Positions 53,474-63,412 of a stretch of DNA of 64,000 bases are shown here, in pieces. The stretch is from Streptococcus sanguinis SK355. Lineage in GTDB: Bacteria; Bacillota; Bacilli; Lactobacillales; Streptococcaceae. The stretch covers positions 1,925,603-1,989,602 of the forward strand of contig NZ_GL890993.1 in NCBI RefSeq assembly GCF_000212855.1. The letters are read 5' to 3'. The position numbers and the translations under genes were made by a program. The notes beneath the pieces are model-generated. The model made no database searches. It had not been told where the DNA came from and worked only from the letters and a program-made list of their open reading frames with translations. How positions within the stretch are numbered: the stretch's first letter is position 1; every line of letters starts with the position of its first letter.

Positions 53474-54748
53474 ATGGTTAAAGCAAAATACCAACGCATC
53501 GTTGATAAGATTACTAAAGATATAAAAGAGGGAAAATTGGCTACTGGTCAGAAAATCCCTTCTGTCCGCAAGCTGGCAGAGCGTTATCACTGCAGTAAGG
53601 ATACCGCGCAAAAGGCTCTGATTGAGCTCAAGTATCAGAAGTACATCTATGCCGTTCCCAAAAGCGGCTACTATGTACTGGAAAATGCTCAGGAAGAAAA
53701 GCAGGATTTGGAGCTACCTGTGAGGGATGACCGCCACCAAGCCTACGAAGATTTCCGACTCTGTGTAAATGAAACTCTGATTGGCCGGGAAAATTATCTC
53801 TTCAACTACTACCCTCAGCAGGAAGGACTGGAGGATTTGCGTCGCTCTGTGCAAAAGCTAATGCTAGACTCTGCTGTCTATGCTTCTAGGGAGCAGCTGG
53901 CACTGACTTCCGGCACCCAGCAGGCTCTCTATATCCTCTCACAGATTGAATTTCCCAATCAAAAAGAGCGTATCTTGGTGGAGCAGCCGACCTACCATCG
54001 GATTAATGATCTTCTGCTAGCGCAAAAACTTCCTTATAAAACCATTGAAAGAACACCGCAAGGAATTAATCTGCAAGAACTTGAGAGGATTTTTCAAAGC
54101 GGAAAGATCAAGTTTTTCTACACTATTCCTCGCTTTCACTATCCCTTGGGCCACTCATACACTCGGCAGGACAAGGAAGAGATTCTTCGGCTAGCCCAGC
54201 TCTATGATGTCTATATTGTAGAGGATGACTACCTATCAGACTTTGATAGCCGGCGGGAGTTAACCTTTCATTATCTAGACAATAGCCAGCGGGTCATCTA
54301 CATCAAGTCCTTTTCTACCAGCCTTTTCCCAGCCCTGAGGATTACCGCCCTGCTCCTTCCGCCTCAGATTCAAAAGACCTTCATCGCTTACAAAAGCGCC
54401 GTGGACTACGACAGCAACCTCATCATGCAAAAGGCCCTATCGCTTTACATCGACAGTCTCATGTTTGAAAAAAATAGGCTGGCGCTGCTGCAGCTTCAGG
54501 AAGAGGAAGCAAAAAAGGCACAGACACTGCTAGAACAAGCTCAGCTGCCACTAGCCAGCTATCTGACCAAGGACGGCATTCTGTTAGACTTGAGGTCACT
54601 TTCTTCCGTCAGCGCTCTCAAACACAGCAGCCTGCCGCTTGACTTCTTTGAACAGAGCTACCTTGCTAGCTGCCCTTACCAGTATGCCAAGCTGCCTTAT
54701 GATAACCTAGAAGAAAATGTAGAGAAATTAAAAGACTATTTAAAATAG
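53474..54748 (+). CDS. MocR/GntR-type regulator with aminotransferase-like domain (PdxR-like)
   Basis: A 424-residue fusion of a GntR winged HTH (about 1-75: GKLATGQKIPSVRKLAERYHCSKDTAQKAL in parts) with a class I aminotransferase-fold domain; the PLP lysine context is IYIKSFSTSLFPALRI. Such PdxR proteins sense PLP and control B6 synthesis or salvage genes. ATG 53474 (MVKAKYQ) follows GGGGACAG; upstream in-frame ATGs add 11 or 24 residues and are less likely. It is divergent from the kinase. Confidence 0.87.
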   Translation: MVKAKYQRIVDKITKDIKEGKLATGQKIPSVRKLAERYHCSKDTAQKALIELKYQKYIYAVPKSGYYVLENAQEEKQDLELPVRDDRHQAYEDFRLCVNETLIGRENYLFNYYPQQEGLEDLRRSVQKLMLDSAVYASREQLALTSGTQQALYILSQIEFPNQKERILVEQPTYHRINDLLLAQKLPYKTIERTPQGINLQELERIFQSGKIKFFYTIPRFHYPLGHSYTRQDKEEILRLAQLYDVYIVEDDYLSDFDSRRELTFHYLDNSQRVIYIKSFSTSLFPALRITALLLPPQIQKTFIAYKSAVDYDSNLIMQKALSLYIDSLMFEKNRLALLQLQEEEAKKAQTLLEQAQLPLASYLTKDGILLDLRSLSSVSALKHSSLPLDFFEQSYLASCPYQYAKLPYDNLEENVEKLKDYLK

Positions 54749-54777
54749 GTGTAGAATTCCAAATGAATTCTACACCT
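54747..54777. terminator. Bidirectional terminator
   Basis: AGGTGTAGAATTC, loop CAAAT, GAATTCTACACCT: a perfect 13-bp stem between the converging regulator and ABC exporter genes, T-rich on both sides. Confidence 0.8.
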
Positions 54778-54797
54778 TTCATTTATAATCAGGCTTT

Positions 54798-56537
54798 TCA
54801 AGACTCCATCATTCCAGCCTGCAGTTGGTACATTTTCTTATAGGTTCCATCTTGAGCTAGCAATTCTTCGTGGCTGCCGGATTCGATAATGCGGCCCTTA
54901 TCCAAGACATAGATGCAGTCGGCATCCTGAATGGTAGACAGACGGTGGGCAATGGCAATGGTTGTCCGTCCCTGTCGCATTTTTCTCAGTGAGGCTTGAA
55001 TCAGCTCCTCTGTTTCCGAATCAATATTGGCTGTCGCCTCATCCAAAATCAAGATTTTAGGCTTAGTAGCGATGGTTCTGGCAAAGGCTAGAAGCTGCCG
55101 CTGACCGCTGGAAAATGTCGCTCCCCGCTCAGTCACAGGGGCATCATAGCCTTGAGGCAGCTGACTGATAAAGCCATGAGCATCTACAAACTTAGCCGCT
55201 TCTATAATTTCTTCTCGCATCAGCTGCTCTTGGTAAAGCTGAATATTGGAAGCAACGGTACCGTGATAAAGGAAGGGATCCTGCAAAACAAGGCCAATCT
55301 TTCGTCGCAGTTCTTCCTGGCTATAGTCTTTAATATCTCGGCCATCAATCAAAATCTGTCCCCGCTCAAACTCATAAAAACGCAGGAAAAGATTAATAAT
55401 AGAGGACTTGCCAGAGCCAGTCGAGCCGACAAAGGCAATGGTCTGGCCTTTTTTGACTGAAAAGGAGATATCCCGCAAAACATCACGCTTCCCATCATAA
55501 GAAAAAGAAACATGGTTGAATTCGATACTGCCATCTTGGATTTGCAGGTCTTGATTAGCCTGCTCAGGCTCATAGTCTGTGCGATCCATGATTTCAAAAA
55601 CCCGTTCCGCAGCAACCATAGATGTCTGTAAAACAGAATAATTCTGCATAACATCAATCAAAGGATTAAAAAGCTGATTGACATACTGGATAAAGGCATA
55701 CATAATACCAGCCGTAATTCCCGCCACTTGCCAAGTCAAGCCAAAGTAAGTCAGAATCACTCCATAAGCCAAGATTTTCAGTAGGGACATGGCTGGCCTC
55801 AGAAAGAGACTGTTGATATTGAGATAGCGATTAGTAAAACCTAAATGTTGGCCGTTAATTTCTTCAAATTCCCGTAGCAAGCGCTTCTCTTGCCCAAATG
55901 CTTGAATAATCCGCATTCCCTCGATACTCTCAGATAGCTTGACATTCAAATCGCTGAGCTTATTACGGACCTGCTTGAGCTGACGATTGGATAAATGCTG
56001 ATAGAGCAAGATAGATGCTGCCATCAGAGGCAAAAAGAGAGCGATCATCAGGGTCAATTGCCAGTTGAGGGTAAACATAGCGCTCAAAGTAACAACTAAA
56101 ATCAGCAAAGAGCTCAAAAAATTAGAAAAAATCTCACTGAACATATCTGCTACTGCCTGAGTATCATTGGTCAGGCGGGAAACGATAGCACCAGCTGGCG
56201 TTTTATCAAAATAAGCCATTTGCAGACGCTGGATATTGGCAAAGCTTTCCTGTCGCAAGTCCCGAACCACACTTTGAGCCACACGCGCAAAGAAATACTT
56301 TCCCAAGAAGGTAAAAAGTACCCGCAAGAGGAAAAGACCATAGTAAAGAGCCAGCAAAGGCAGGCCAGCCCAGGCCTGATTGCGGCCGATAAACTGATCA
56401 ATAAAATAGCGGGCCAGAAGCGGCAATGCCGTTGTGACCAGAGTCGTCAGCAGAATGAAGGTCAAGGCCATGATGCTCACCATCCTGTAGCGCCACATAT
56501 AGCCTAGGAGGCGATGAAAAGTTGCTTTCTTTTTCAT
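54798..56537 (-). CDS. ABC exporter half-transporter, canonical catalytic Glu
   Basis: A 579-residue half-transporter: six spans, then an ATPase domain with Walker A GSTGSGKSS, altered signature FSSGQRQLL and Walker B ILILDEATANID. It begins 1 bp after the upstream subunit and is clearly the partner. The altered signature together with the degenerate Walker B of the partner gives one inactive and one active ATP site. LmrC/LmrD- or PatA/PatB-like multidrug or peptide export is likely; substrate unknown. Confidence 0.9.
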   Translation of the reverse strand: MKKKATFHRLLGYMWRYRMVSIMALTFILLTTLVTTALPLLARYFIDQFIGRNQAWAGLPLLALYYGLFLLRVLFTFLGKYFFARVAQSVVRDLRQESFANIQRLQMAYFDKTPAGAIVSRLTNDTQAVADMFSEIFSNFLSSLLILVVTLSAMFTLNWQLTLMIALFLPLMAASILLYQHLSNRQLKQVRNKLSDLNVKLSESIEGMRIIQAFGQEKRLLREFEEINGQHLGFTNRYLNINSLFLRPAMSLLKILAYGVILTYFGLTWQVAGITAGIMYAFIQYVNQLFNPLIDVMQNYSVLQTSMVAAERVFEIMDRTDYEPEQANQDLQIQDGSIEFNHVSFSYDGKRDVLRDISFSVKKGQTIAFVGSTGSGKSSIINLFLRFYEFERGQILIDGRDIKDYSQEELRRKIGLVLQDPFLYHGTVASNIQLYQEQLMREEIIEAAKFVDAHGFISQLPQGYDAPVTERGATFSSGQRQLLAFARTIATKPKILILDEATANIDSETEELIQASLRKMRQGRTTIAIAHRLSTIQDADCIYVLDKGRIIESGSHEELLAQDGTYKKMYQLQAGMMES

Positions 56538-56538
56538 G

Positions 56539-58281
56539 TTAATCTTCCTCCTTCAAGCTTTCTGCCAGCTGCTGATTATGGTATGTCTGAGCATACCAGC
56601 CTTTTTGCTCCAATAGCTCTTGGTGAGTGCCACGCTCCTTGATTCGTCCCTCTTCCATAACCAAAATCAGGTCTGCATGCACCAAGGCCGACAGCCGATG
56701 AGCAGTGATGATGGTAGTCTTGCCAGCCCGCTCTGACTTTAGATTTTCTAAAATCAGATGCTCCGTCTTGGCATCAACAGCCGACAGGGAATCATCCAAA
56801 ATCAGAATCTCAGGATTGGTAATAATAGCTCGACTCATAGCTAGGCGCTGCTTCTGTCCACCAGACAGAGACAAGCCCCGCTCACCGACAACCGTATCCA
56901 GCCCCTCTGGCATAGCCTGAATATCCTCATAAACACCGCAGAGTTGAGCAGCAGCTAGAACCTGGCTATCTGTCAGCTGAGGGTTAGCAAAGCGGATATT
57001 GTCCCGAATGGACAGAGCAAAAAGCATCTGTTCCTGTGGTACATAGCCGATAAGACGGCGCAAGTCTTTGAGGCGGTACTCTCGAATATCATGGCCATTC
57101 AGATAGATAGCCCCCTCCTGAATATCCTGCTCCCGCAGCAGCAAGCGCAGAAGAGTGGTCTTCCCTGAGCCCGTCTGACCTACAATTCCCAGTGTCTGTC
57201 CCTGCTCAATGGAAAAATGAATATCCGATAAACTAGTCTCCTCTGCATAAGCAAACTTCTGAATGTCATAATCCAATCGACCATTTTCCGCATGAGAAAG
57301 GGGTTGTTCAGCTTCCTTGACATCTGACTCCTGAGCCAGCAGTTTCTCGATCCGCTCATAGGAAACGGCACCCCGCTGGCCGATGTTAAAAAGATAGCCT
57401 GTAGCCTGCAGAGGCCAAACCAGCATATCCAGATAAGTGATAAAAGTAACCAACTCTCCTATGGTAAACTGTCCTTGGGAGATAAAAATTCCACCGAAAA
57501 TCAAGGTCAAAACATAAGAAAGGCCGATAAAAAGCAAAACCAAGGGGTCAAAAAGTGAATCGTACTTGGCAGCCAAAACGTTTTTTTCGTAGACCTCCTG
57601 ATTGGTCTGTGCAAAAGACTGAGTCTCAGCTTCCTGATAGCCAAAGGATTTGGTCACTCGAATCCCTGAAACGCTCTCCTGAACCTTATTGTTCAAATCC
57701 GAAAATGCCTCTTGAGCAGCCTTAAAACTTTCATGATTTTTACGACCAATCAAACCTGTTCCCCACGACAAGAAAGGCATGGGCACAATGGCAATCAAAG
57801 TCAGCCGCCAGTCCAAAATGAAAAACATAGTTAGCAGGGTCACCAAGGCTGTAATAGAAGCATCCACAGCTGACATGACTCCGCCACCAGCCAGACTGAC
57901 AACCGCATTGATATCATTGGTCGCATGAGCCATCAAGTCCCCTGTTCGGTATTTCTGATAAAAAGAGGGAGACATGTGAGTAAAATGCTCGAACAATCGA
58001 GAGCGCAGAATCCGTCCCAGATTATTGGATGTCCCTAAGATATAAAGGCGCCAGACATAACGCAGGCTGTACATGATAAAAGCTGAAGCAATCAGCAACA
58101 GCAAATTAAAGAGCAGCTCTTGAGAAGTCAGATGTTTGCTAGCAATTCGGTCAATAACCTGACCGATGACTCTAGGCGGTATCAGATTGAAGACACTGAC
58201 CCAGGACAAGGCCAAGATACCAATGATATAGCGCCGCTTTTCCAACTTAAAAAACCAGGCTAATTTTCTAATAAGGTTCAT
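56539..58281 (-). CDS. ABC exporter half-transporter, degenerate catalytic site
   Basis: A 580-residue half-transporter with Walker A GQTGSGKTT, canonical signature LSGGQKQRL, but Walker B ILILDDSLSAVD, Asp replacing Glu. ATG 58281 (MNLIRKLAW) was chosen because AGGAG lies 7-9 bases before it; a 20-codon N-terminal extension is possible but unsupported. Forms a two-gene operon with the downstream subunit. Confidence 0.9.
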   Translation of the reverse strand: MNLIRKLAWFFKLEKRRYIIGILALSWVSVFNLIPPRVIGQVIDRIASKHLTSQELLFNLLLLIASAFIMYSLRYVWRLYILGTSNNLGRILRSRLFEHFTHMSPSFYQKYRTGDLMAHATNDINAVVSLAGGGVMSAVDASITALVTLLTMFFILDWRLTLIAIVPMPFLSWGTGLIGRKNHESFKAAQEAFSDLNNKVQESVSGIRVTKSFGYQEAETQSFAQTNQEVYEKNVLAAKYDSLFDPLVLLFIGLSYVLTLIFGGIFISQGQFTIGELVTFITYLDMLVWPLQATGYLFNIGQRGAVSYERIEKLLAQESDVKEAEQPLSHAENGRLDYDIQKFAYAEETSLSDIHFSIEQGQTLGIVGQTGSGKTTLLRLLLREQDIQEGAIYLNGHDIREYRLKDLRRLIGYVPQEQMLFALSIRDNIRFANPQLTDSQVLAAAQLCGVYEDIQAMPEGLDTVVGERGLSLSGGQKQRLAMSRAIITNPEILILDDSLSAVDAKTEHLILENLKSERAGKTTIITAHRLSALVHADLILVMEEGRIKERGTHQELLEQKGWYAQTYHNQQLAESLKEED

Positions 58282-58338
58282 AATTTCTCCTATTCTTACT
58301 AGTCTTTTTATTATACTGTTTTTTGAGGAAAAATGAAA

Positions 58339-58360
58339 CACAGCGGATTGGAGCGCTGTG
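58339..58360 (-). terminator. Terminator after the YjbR-like gene
   Basis: CACAGCG, eight-base loop, CGCTGTG then TTTCATTTTT on the leftward strand. Confidence 0.7.
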
Positions 58361-58368
58361 CTTCGATT

Positions 58369-59040
58369 CTATTTTTTACTGGTCAGCTGGTAACTTACAG
58401 CCAGCAAATCAAAGATTTCCTGATCGCTCAGGGTATCATCCAAGGGCAGACTGAGCCAATATTTCTTATTCATGTGAAAGGCCGGGTAAATCCCCTTTTT
58501 CTGAATCAGCTCTGCCACATGGTCATTCTTAACATTCAGCACCTCAATAGCGCCGCTTCGCTCTGCTTCAAACTTAGACCAGTCTGTGGTCAAAAAAGCC
58601 CCATACCATTTTTTACTGTCCTGGTGGCGGAAAACCCCAGCTTTAGTCGAGCTCTTTCTGGAAGACTTCTCCCAGAGGTACTCAATCTGACCCTGATAAA
58701 CCTCAGCTGCATGATTCCGCAGTCGCTTACTCTGCTCATAGAGAAAGCCAATCTCGTCAAAACAGTGCTGACGGATAGCCAGCAGTGCTGCCTGACATGC
58801 TTCACGAACCTGACCGACAAACTCCCCCGTCACCTGCTCCATCTTGACCTGTAGATAGGCATCATCAGTATCACAGTCAAAGACCTGATAGTACAGCTTC
58901 CCATCTCTGATAGTCACTTCCAAGCGAAAGTCACCCTTCATAATCTTCTGCGAGAAATGGTAAGCTCCATCAGACTCATTAAAGCCGTAAGTCTGAAGCT
59001 TATCTGGATTAGCCTTGTATTTTTCAAATAGTTCCAACAT
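58369..59040 (-). CDS. MmcQ/YjbR family DNA-binding protein
   Basis: A 223-residue protein. The C-terminal 110 residues match the MmcQ/YjbR (CyaY-like) fold: FRHQDSKKWYGAFLTTDWS, EVLNVKNDHVAELIQKKGIYPAFHMNKKYWLSLPLDD (in parts). The N-terminal 110 residues (YGFNESDGAYHFSQKIMKGDFRLEV) are an additional beta-rich domain common in streptococcal members. Function unknown. Confidence 0.87.
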   Translation of the reverse strand: MLELFEKYKANPDKLQTYGFNESDGAYHFSQKIMKGDFRLEVTIRDGKLYYQVFDCDTDDAYLQVKMEQVTGEFVGQVREACQAALLAIRQHCFDEIGFLYEQSKRLRNHAAEVYQGQIEYLWEKSSRKSSTKAGVFRHQDSKKWYGAFLTTDWSKFEAERSGAIEVLNVKNDHVAELIQKKGIYPAFHMNKKYWLSLPLDDTLSDQEIFDLLAVSYQLTSKK

Positions 59041-59074
59041 CTACTTAGCCACTGCTAGCGCAGCTTCCCCCTCC

Positions 59075-59710
59075 TTAAAATACAATTTTAGTTCCATGCA
59101 GCTGGTCAACTGCCAGACTGTCTATAACTTCCTGACGATTGCCCAGATGAATGCCACCGCCCGGCATGATATCAATCCGATCAGCAGCATGCTCGATTAA
59201 TTCGTCCAGCCAAGCAAAATGCTCCTCAATCGGCTCATTAGCAGGTCCTCCGTGGGTCAAAATTCGCTGGACGCCGTTCTCAATCAGCCAGTCCATTTCG
59301 CCAAACTGGTATTCAGCGGGTATCGCGTCAAAAGCCATGTGAAAGACTACTTCCAGTCCCTTGCAAGCCTCTAGCAGGCGCTGCATCTTCGGAACATCTA
59401 TTTCGTTCTTCTCCGTCAAGACACCAAAAACGACTCCCTGACTGCCGGCTTCCTTGGCTTTTTGGATATCAGTCAGCATAATCTCAATTTCAAGATCAGT
59501 GTAAACAAAATCACCGCCCCGTGGCCGAATCATGGTCATCACAGTCGCACCATAAAGCTTGGCTACGTCAACTGCTGCTTGAATCACGCCATAGCTGGAC
59601 GTCGTGCCACCGACAGCCAGATTATCACAGAGCTCAATCCGCTGGGCTCCAGCCTTCATAGCCTTTTCTAACAAGGTTACATTTTCCGCACAAAATTCAT
59701 AAAGCATCAT
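59075..59710 (-). CDS. cutC: CutC family protein
   Basis: A 211-residue TIM-barrel protein of the CutC family: EFCAENVTLLEKAMKAGAQRIELCDNLAVGGTTSS (in parts), TMIRPRGGDFVYTD, VFHMAFDA, RILTHGG and IMPGGGI. Long associated with copper homeostasis, though that role is debated. The usual C-terminus of about 30 further residues is shorter here than in E. coli CutC (248 residues). It stands alone. Confidence 0.93.
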   Translation of the reverse strand: MMLYEFCAENVTLLEKAMKAGAQRIELCDNLAVGGTTSSYGVIQAAVDVAKLYGATVMTMIRPRGGDFVYTDLEIEIMLTDIQKAKEAGSQGVVFGVLTEKNEIDVPKMQRLLEACKGLEVVFHMAFDAIPAEYQFGEMDWLIENGVQRILTHGGPANEPIEEHFAWLDELIEHAADRIDIMPGGGIHLGNRQEVIDSLAVDQLHGTKIVF

Positions 59711-59771
59711 CTCACCTCTGATTCAATATATTGATTCCATCTATCTATTATAACACAAGAGCTTCGCGATA

Positions 59772-60632
59772 TCAGCTCTTATCAAATTTTCTAGCTTCTC
59801 TCTTACACCAATCAAGCCAATGGATCTGATAGTCTTCCTTGGACAAGATGCGGTTCTGTAAATCAGCTATAGAGAAGATGCCTCTTTCCTCACAAGTCTG
59901 GACACAGTATCGATAAAAGTCCCAGTTAAGCTCGTCCCTATCATAATAGATGGGAATATGAGAAAGGCCAGCCTGATAAGCCTTAAAGGCTCTGCTATGT
60001 CCATCAGTAAAGAAAATTTTGCCATCCATGCGCTTGACAGGTAAAGCTTCAAGTTCTTGTTGGTCAAAATCAATACAAATCCTGTCCAGCTTTTCCCGTG
60101 AAAGGTAGAACTGACTGGGCTGAATCTGTGCCAAGGGCAAGGTCAAATCAAGTGTATAAGATTTGCCTTTCTCCATAGCATGAGTTGGATAGAAACCAAG
60201 CGACTCAAACAAACTGCGAGAGGACTGATTGAAATCATAAATTTCTTGAACTACTAGTTTTTGATAGCCTAGATTGCGTGCGCGCTGTATCAAAGCAGAA
60301 AGAACTTTCTTGCCAATGCCTTTCCCGCGGTAGTCCGCTTTTCCAATGACAATCGGCAAATCATCTTGCCAAAAGGTCACATCCCCAATGGGTAGCCAGC
60401 ACTCCTTCTCCCATACTTCAATAAAATACACTTCACCTTGCCTGGCAAGATATTCATACATCCTTTGAACTCGCTCTGGCGGATAGGGGTCTCTACTACC
60501 ATCAATCATATAAATCATATCTGGATCTTGGTACCAGTCTATGGCCAACTCAAACTCGCCATCATAGGCTCGCAAACGCAGATTGTCATCAATAACAATC
60601 AACTCCTCTTGCAGGATATTAGGAATAGGCAT
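59772..60632 (-). CDS. GNAT acetyltransferase fused to a ParB/sulfiredoxin-like domain
   Basis: A 286-residue two-domain protein. Residues about 10-165 are a GNAT domain (ADYRGKGIGKKVLSALIQRARNLG in parts, then NQSSRSLFESLGFYP). Residues about 175-286 contain KRMDGKIFFTDGHSRAFKAY and GLSHIPIYYDRDE, resembling the ParB/Srx fold where the DGHxR motif binds nucleotide phosphate. Targets unknown; the domain pairing is unusual. Its start has GGAGAAAA upstream. Confidence 0.78.
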   Translation of the reverse strand: MPIPNILQEELIVIDDNLRLRAYDGEFELAIDWYQDPDMIYMIDGSRDPYPPERVQRMYEYLARQGEVYFIEVWEKECWLPIGDVTFWQDDLPIVIGKADYRGKGIGKKVLSALIQRARNLGYQKLVVQEIYDFNQSSRSLFESLGFYPTHAMEKGKSYTLDLTLPLAQIQPSQFYLSREKLDRICIDFDQQELEALPVKRMDGKIFFTDGHSRAFKAYQAGLSHIPIYYDRDELNWDFYRYCVQTCEERGIFSIADLQNRILSKEDYQIHWLDWCKREARKFDKS

Positions 60633-60722
60633 CTTTTCTCCCTCACAATGCTATTGTTCAAATAATAGTATAAAAACTCCATTTGATTCGGAAGACTTCT
60701 TCCTCAAATGAAGTTTTCTTTT

Positions 60723-61322
60723 TTAGATTCCATAACCCATGCTGAACTGGATTTTAGCAGCTCCATTCTGGAAGCTGATTTTGTTAATGCTGTATTGACT
60801 CTGCGGCAGAGCTAGAAGGAAACTATCTCCCTCCGTCGTGATAGATGAATTTGAAGCCTGCATTTGTTGCTTCAGCATGCCTGTCACCCAAGATTTAGGG
60901 ATAGGAAGAGAGCCTAACTTAGCACTATCAATTGTGATGTGCAAGACATTATCTCTCACCGTCACATCCACCTCTAAGTCCAGCTTACTGTCAATGAAGA
61001 GCAGTTTGACTGGATACTGGATGCGCAGCTTATTGCCTTCAATACTGTAAACACTGTTCAGCAGCTCCTGATTCTCAGAGTCAGCCAGAAAAGACTTGAG
61101 CACCTGATTAAGCTGGACGCTATTGAGAGAAACTTCCGTGCTGACTCCCTGAGCCGTCACATTGGCATTGCTCAAAGCTGGCTCAATAATACTCATCCAG
61201 GAAGCACTGCCTTGAACATTCTTTAATTGTTCACTTTGATTAACAGATGCAGGAACCAGAAACAGGACTGCTGCAAGCAACAGCACCAAACCAATTCCCA
61301 CTACTCTTTTTACCATTTTCAT
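60723..61322 (-). CDS. YpmS-like (DUF2140) membrane-anchored protein
   Basis: A 199-residue protein with an N-terminal membrane anchor (VGIGLVLLLAAVLFLVPASV) and an outer domain with alternating amphipathic strands (LRIQYPVKLLFIDSKLDLEVDVTVRDNVLHI, LGSLPIPKSWV in parts) matching the YpmS/DUF2140 family. These proteins are unassigned; one has been associated with lipid- or wall-related functions by structure only. AAAGGAAT precedes the start. Confidence 0.78.
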   Translation of the reverse strand: MKMVKRVVGIGLVLLLAAVLFLVPASVNQSEQLKNVQGSASWMSIIEPALSNANVTAQGVSTEVSLNSVQLNQVLKSFLADSENQELLNSVYSIEGNKLRIQYPVKLLFIDSKLDLEVDVTVRDNVLHITIDSAKLGSLPIPKSWVTGMLKQQMQASNSSITTEGDSFLLALPQSQYSINKISFQNGAAKIQFSMGYGI

Positions 61323-61451
61323 GTTTGTATTCCTTTAATTTGAGAAAATCCCTTTAGCTAAAAACACAGAAAGGATTTATCTTATTTTACACTATTTTTG
61401 CATAATTTTCTGTAACAAACATATTAAAAAGCTAACAATCCTGTGAGAAAA

Positions 61452-61474
61452 GGCTGGGACAGATAATCCCAGCC
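61452..61474 (-). terminator. Terminator of the rml operon
   Basis: GGCTGGGA, seven-base loop, TCCCAGCC then TTTTCTC on the leftward strand, about 50 bp past the rmlB stop. Confidence 0.88.
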
Positions 61475-61525
61475 TCTCAATCTCATAGCGCTAGTTTTAC
61501 AAGGCTCATCATAGATAGCCTATTC

Positions 61526-62581
<1,056 letters not shown>

Positions 62582-62595
62582 TTAACTTTTTTATA

Positions 62596-62726
62596 ATTGC
62601 CTTAAGTGGTGGGGACGCAAGCAAACCTTCGGTTTCATTGCTTATTTTTGAGCCTCATGTCTCAAAAATCCCCTGTCATGTAACAAACTAAACAATTTGT
62701 TACATGACTTACACCACAGCGGCAAT
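62596..62726. repeat. Nested inverted-repeat element between rmlC and rmlB
   Basis: A 131-bp block closed by outer stems ATTGCC / GGCAAT (62596-62601, 62721-62726) and GTGGTG / CACCAC (62606-62611, 62712-62717), enclosing three hairpins: AAACC-TTC-GGTTT inside AAGCA / TGCTT (62619-62643), ATTTTTGAG / CTCAAAAAT (62644-62652, 62661-62669) and a perfect 13-bp stem GTCATGTAACAAA / TTTGTTACATGAC (62675-62687, 62696-62708). A palindromic CTCGCTTCGCTCG lies just outside at 62738-62750. It looks like a structured RNA or a small mobile repeat; no family was recognised. Confidence 0.7.
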
Positions 62727-62814
62727 CATTTCTTCCACTCGCTTCGCTCGGATAGGAGCTGAGCTAAATCATATATTTCAATATCAATTAATAAATCAGA
62801 AAAGAATTCTTTTT

Positions 62815-63408
62815 TTACAAATCTTCTTTTCTTAGAGGTTTGACATCCTTAAGTAGTGGATGGTTCTTGTCTGCTTCTGAGACTTCTGCTGCTTCTAGGT
62901 TTTCCCACTGGATGCCTAAAGCTGGGTCTGCATAGTTGACAAAGGCATACTTAGGTTTGAGTTCCAAAGCCCAGTAGTCATTCACCAGATAGCTATAGGA
63001 AACGGTGTCAGAAAGGACTTGGAAGCCGTTGGCTACACCACGTGGCACAAAAATCCCCTTGCTGGCATCGATTACTGTCTGGTAGGTATTGCCAAAGGTC
63101 TCGCCCTCACGAAGGTCGACCCAAGTTCCCAGCACCTTACCGTCATCAGCAACAGAGATGTACTTGTCCCATGGTTCAGCATGAAGACCACGCAGGACAT
63201 TTTTACGAGAAAAGCTGACATTATTTTGCAGTTTTCCTTCTGCAAAGAAGCTTTCAGGGAAGCCTAGCGGCAGCATTTTTTCCTTTTGAAAATTCTCTTT
63301 AAACCAACCTCGGTTGTCCCCCCGCACAGGAATATCAAACTCCAGCATTCCAGGAATTCCAGGAACCTCACGCGCTGCTAATTCCTTATCAAAAAATTGT
63401 TCCGTCAT
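62815..63408 (-). CDS. rmlC: dTDP-4-dehydrorhamnose 3,5-epimerase-like protein
   Basis: A 197-residue cupin epimerase acting after RmlB. It has GDNRGWFKENFQ, the cupin strand NVLRGLHAEPWDKYI with catalytic His, and VPRGVANGFQVLSD. ATG 63408 (MTEQFF) was chosen by family starts; a six-codon longer version overlaps rmlA. The rmlA stop is 4 bp upstream. 242 bp with the nested element separate it from rmlB. Confidence 0.95.
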   Translation of the reverse strand: MTEQFFDKELAAREVPGIPGMLEFDIPVRGDNRGWFKENFQKEKMLPLGFPESFFAEGKLQNNVSFSRKNVLRGLHAEPWDKYISVADDGKVLGTWVDLREGETFGNTYQTVIDASKGIFVPRGVANGFQVLSDTVSYSYLVNDYWALELKPKYAFVNYADPALGIQWENLEAAEVSEADKNHPLLKDVKPLRKEDL

Positions 63409-63412
63409 CTTC

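Noticed and set aside
59757..59780. Terminator after the GNAT fusion gene
   Set aside because: AAGAGCT / AGCTCTT can pair but overlaps the stop codon and lacks a T tract.
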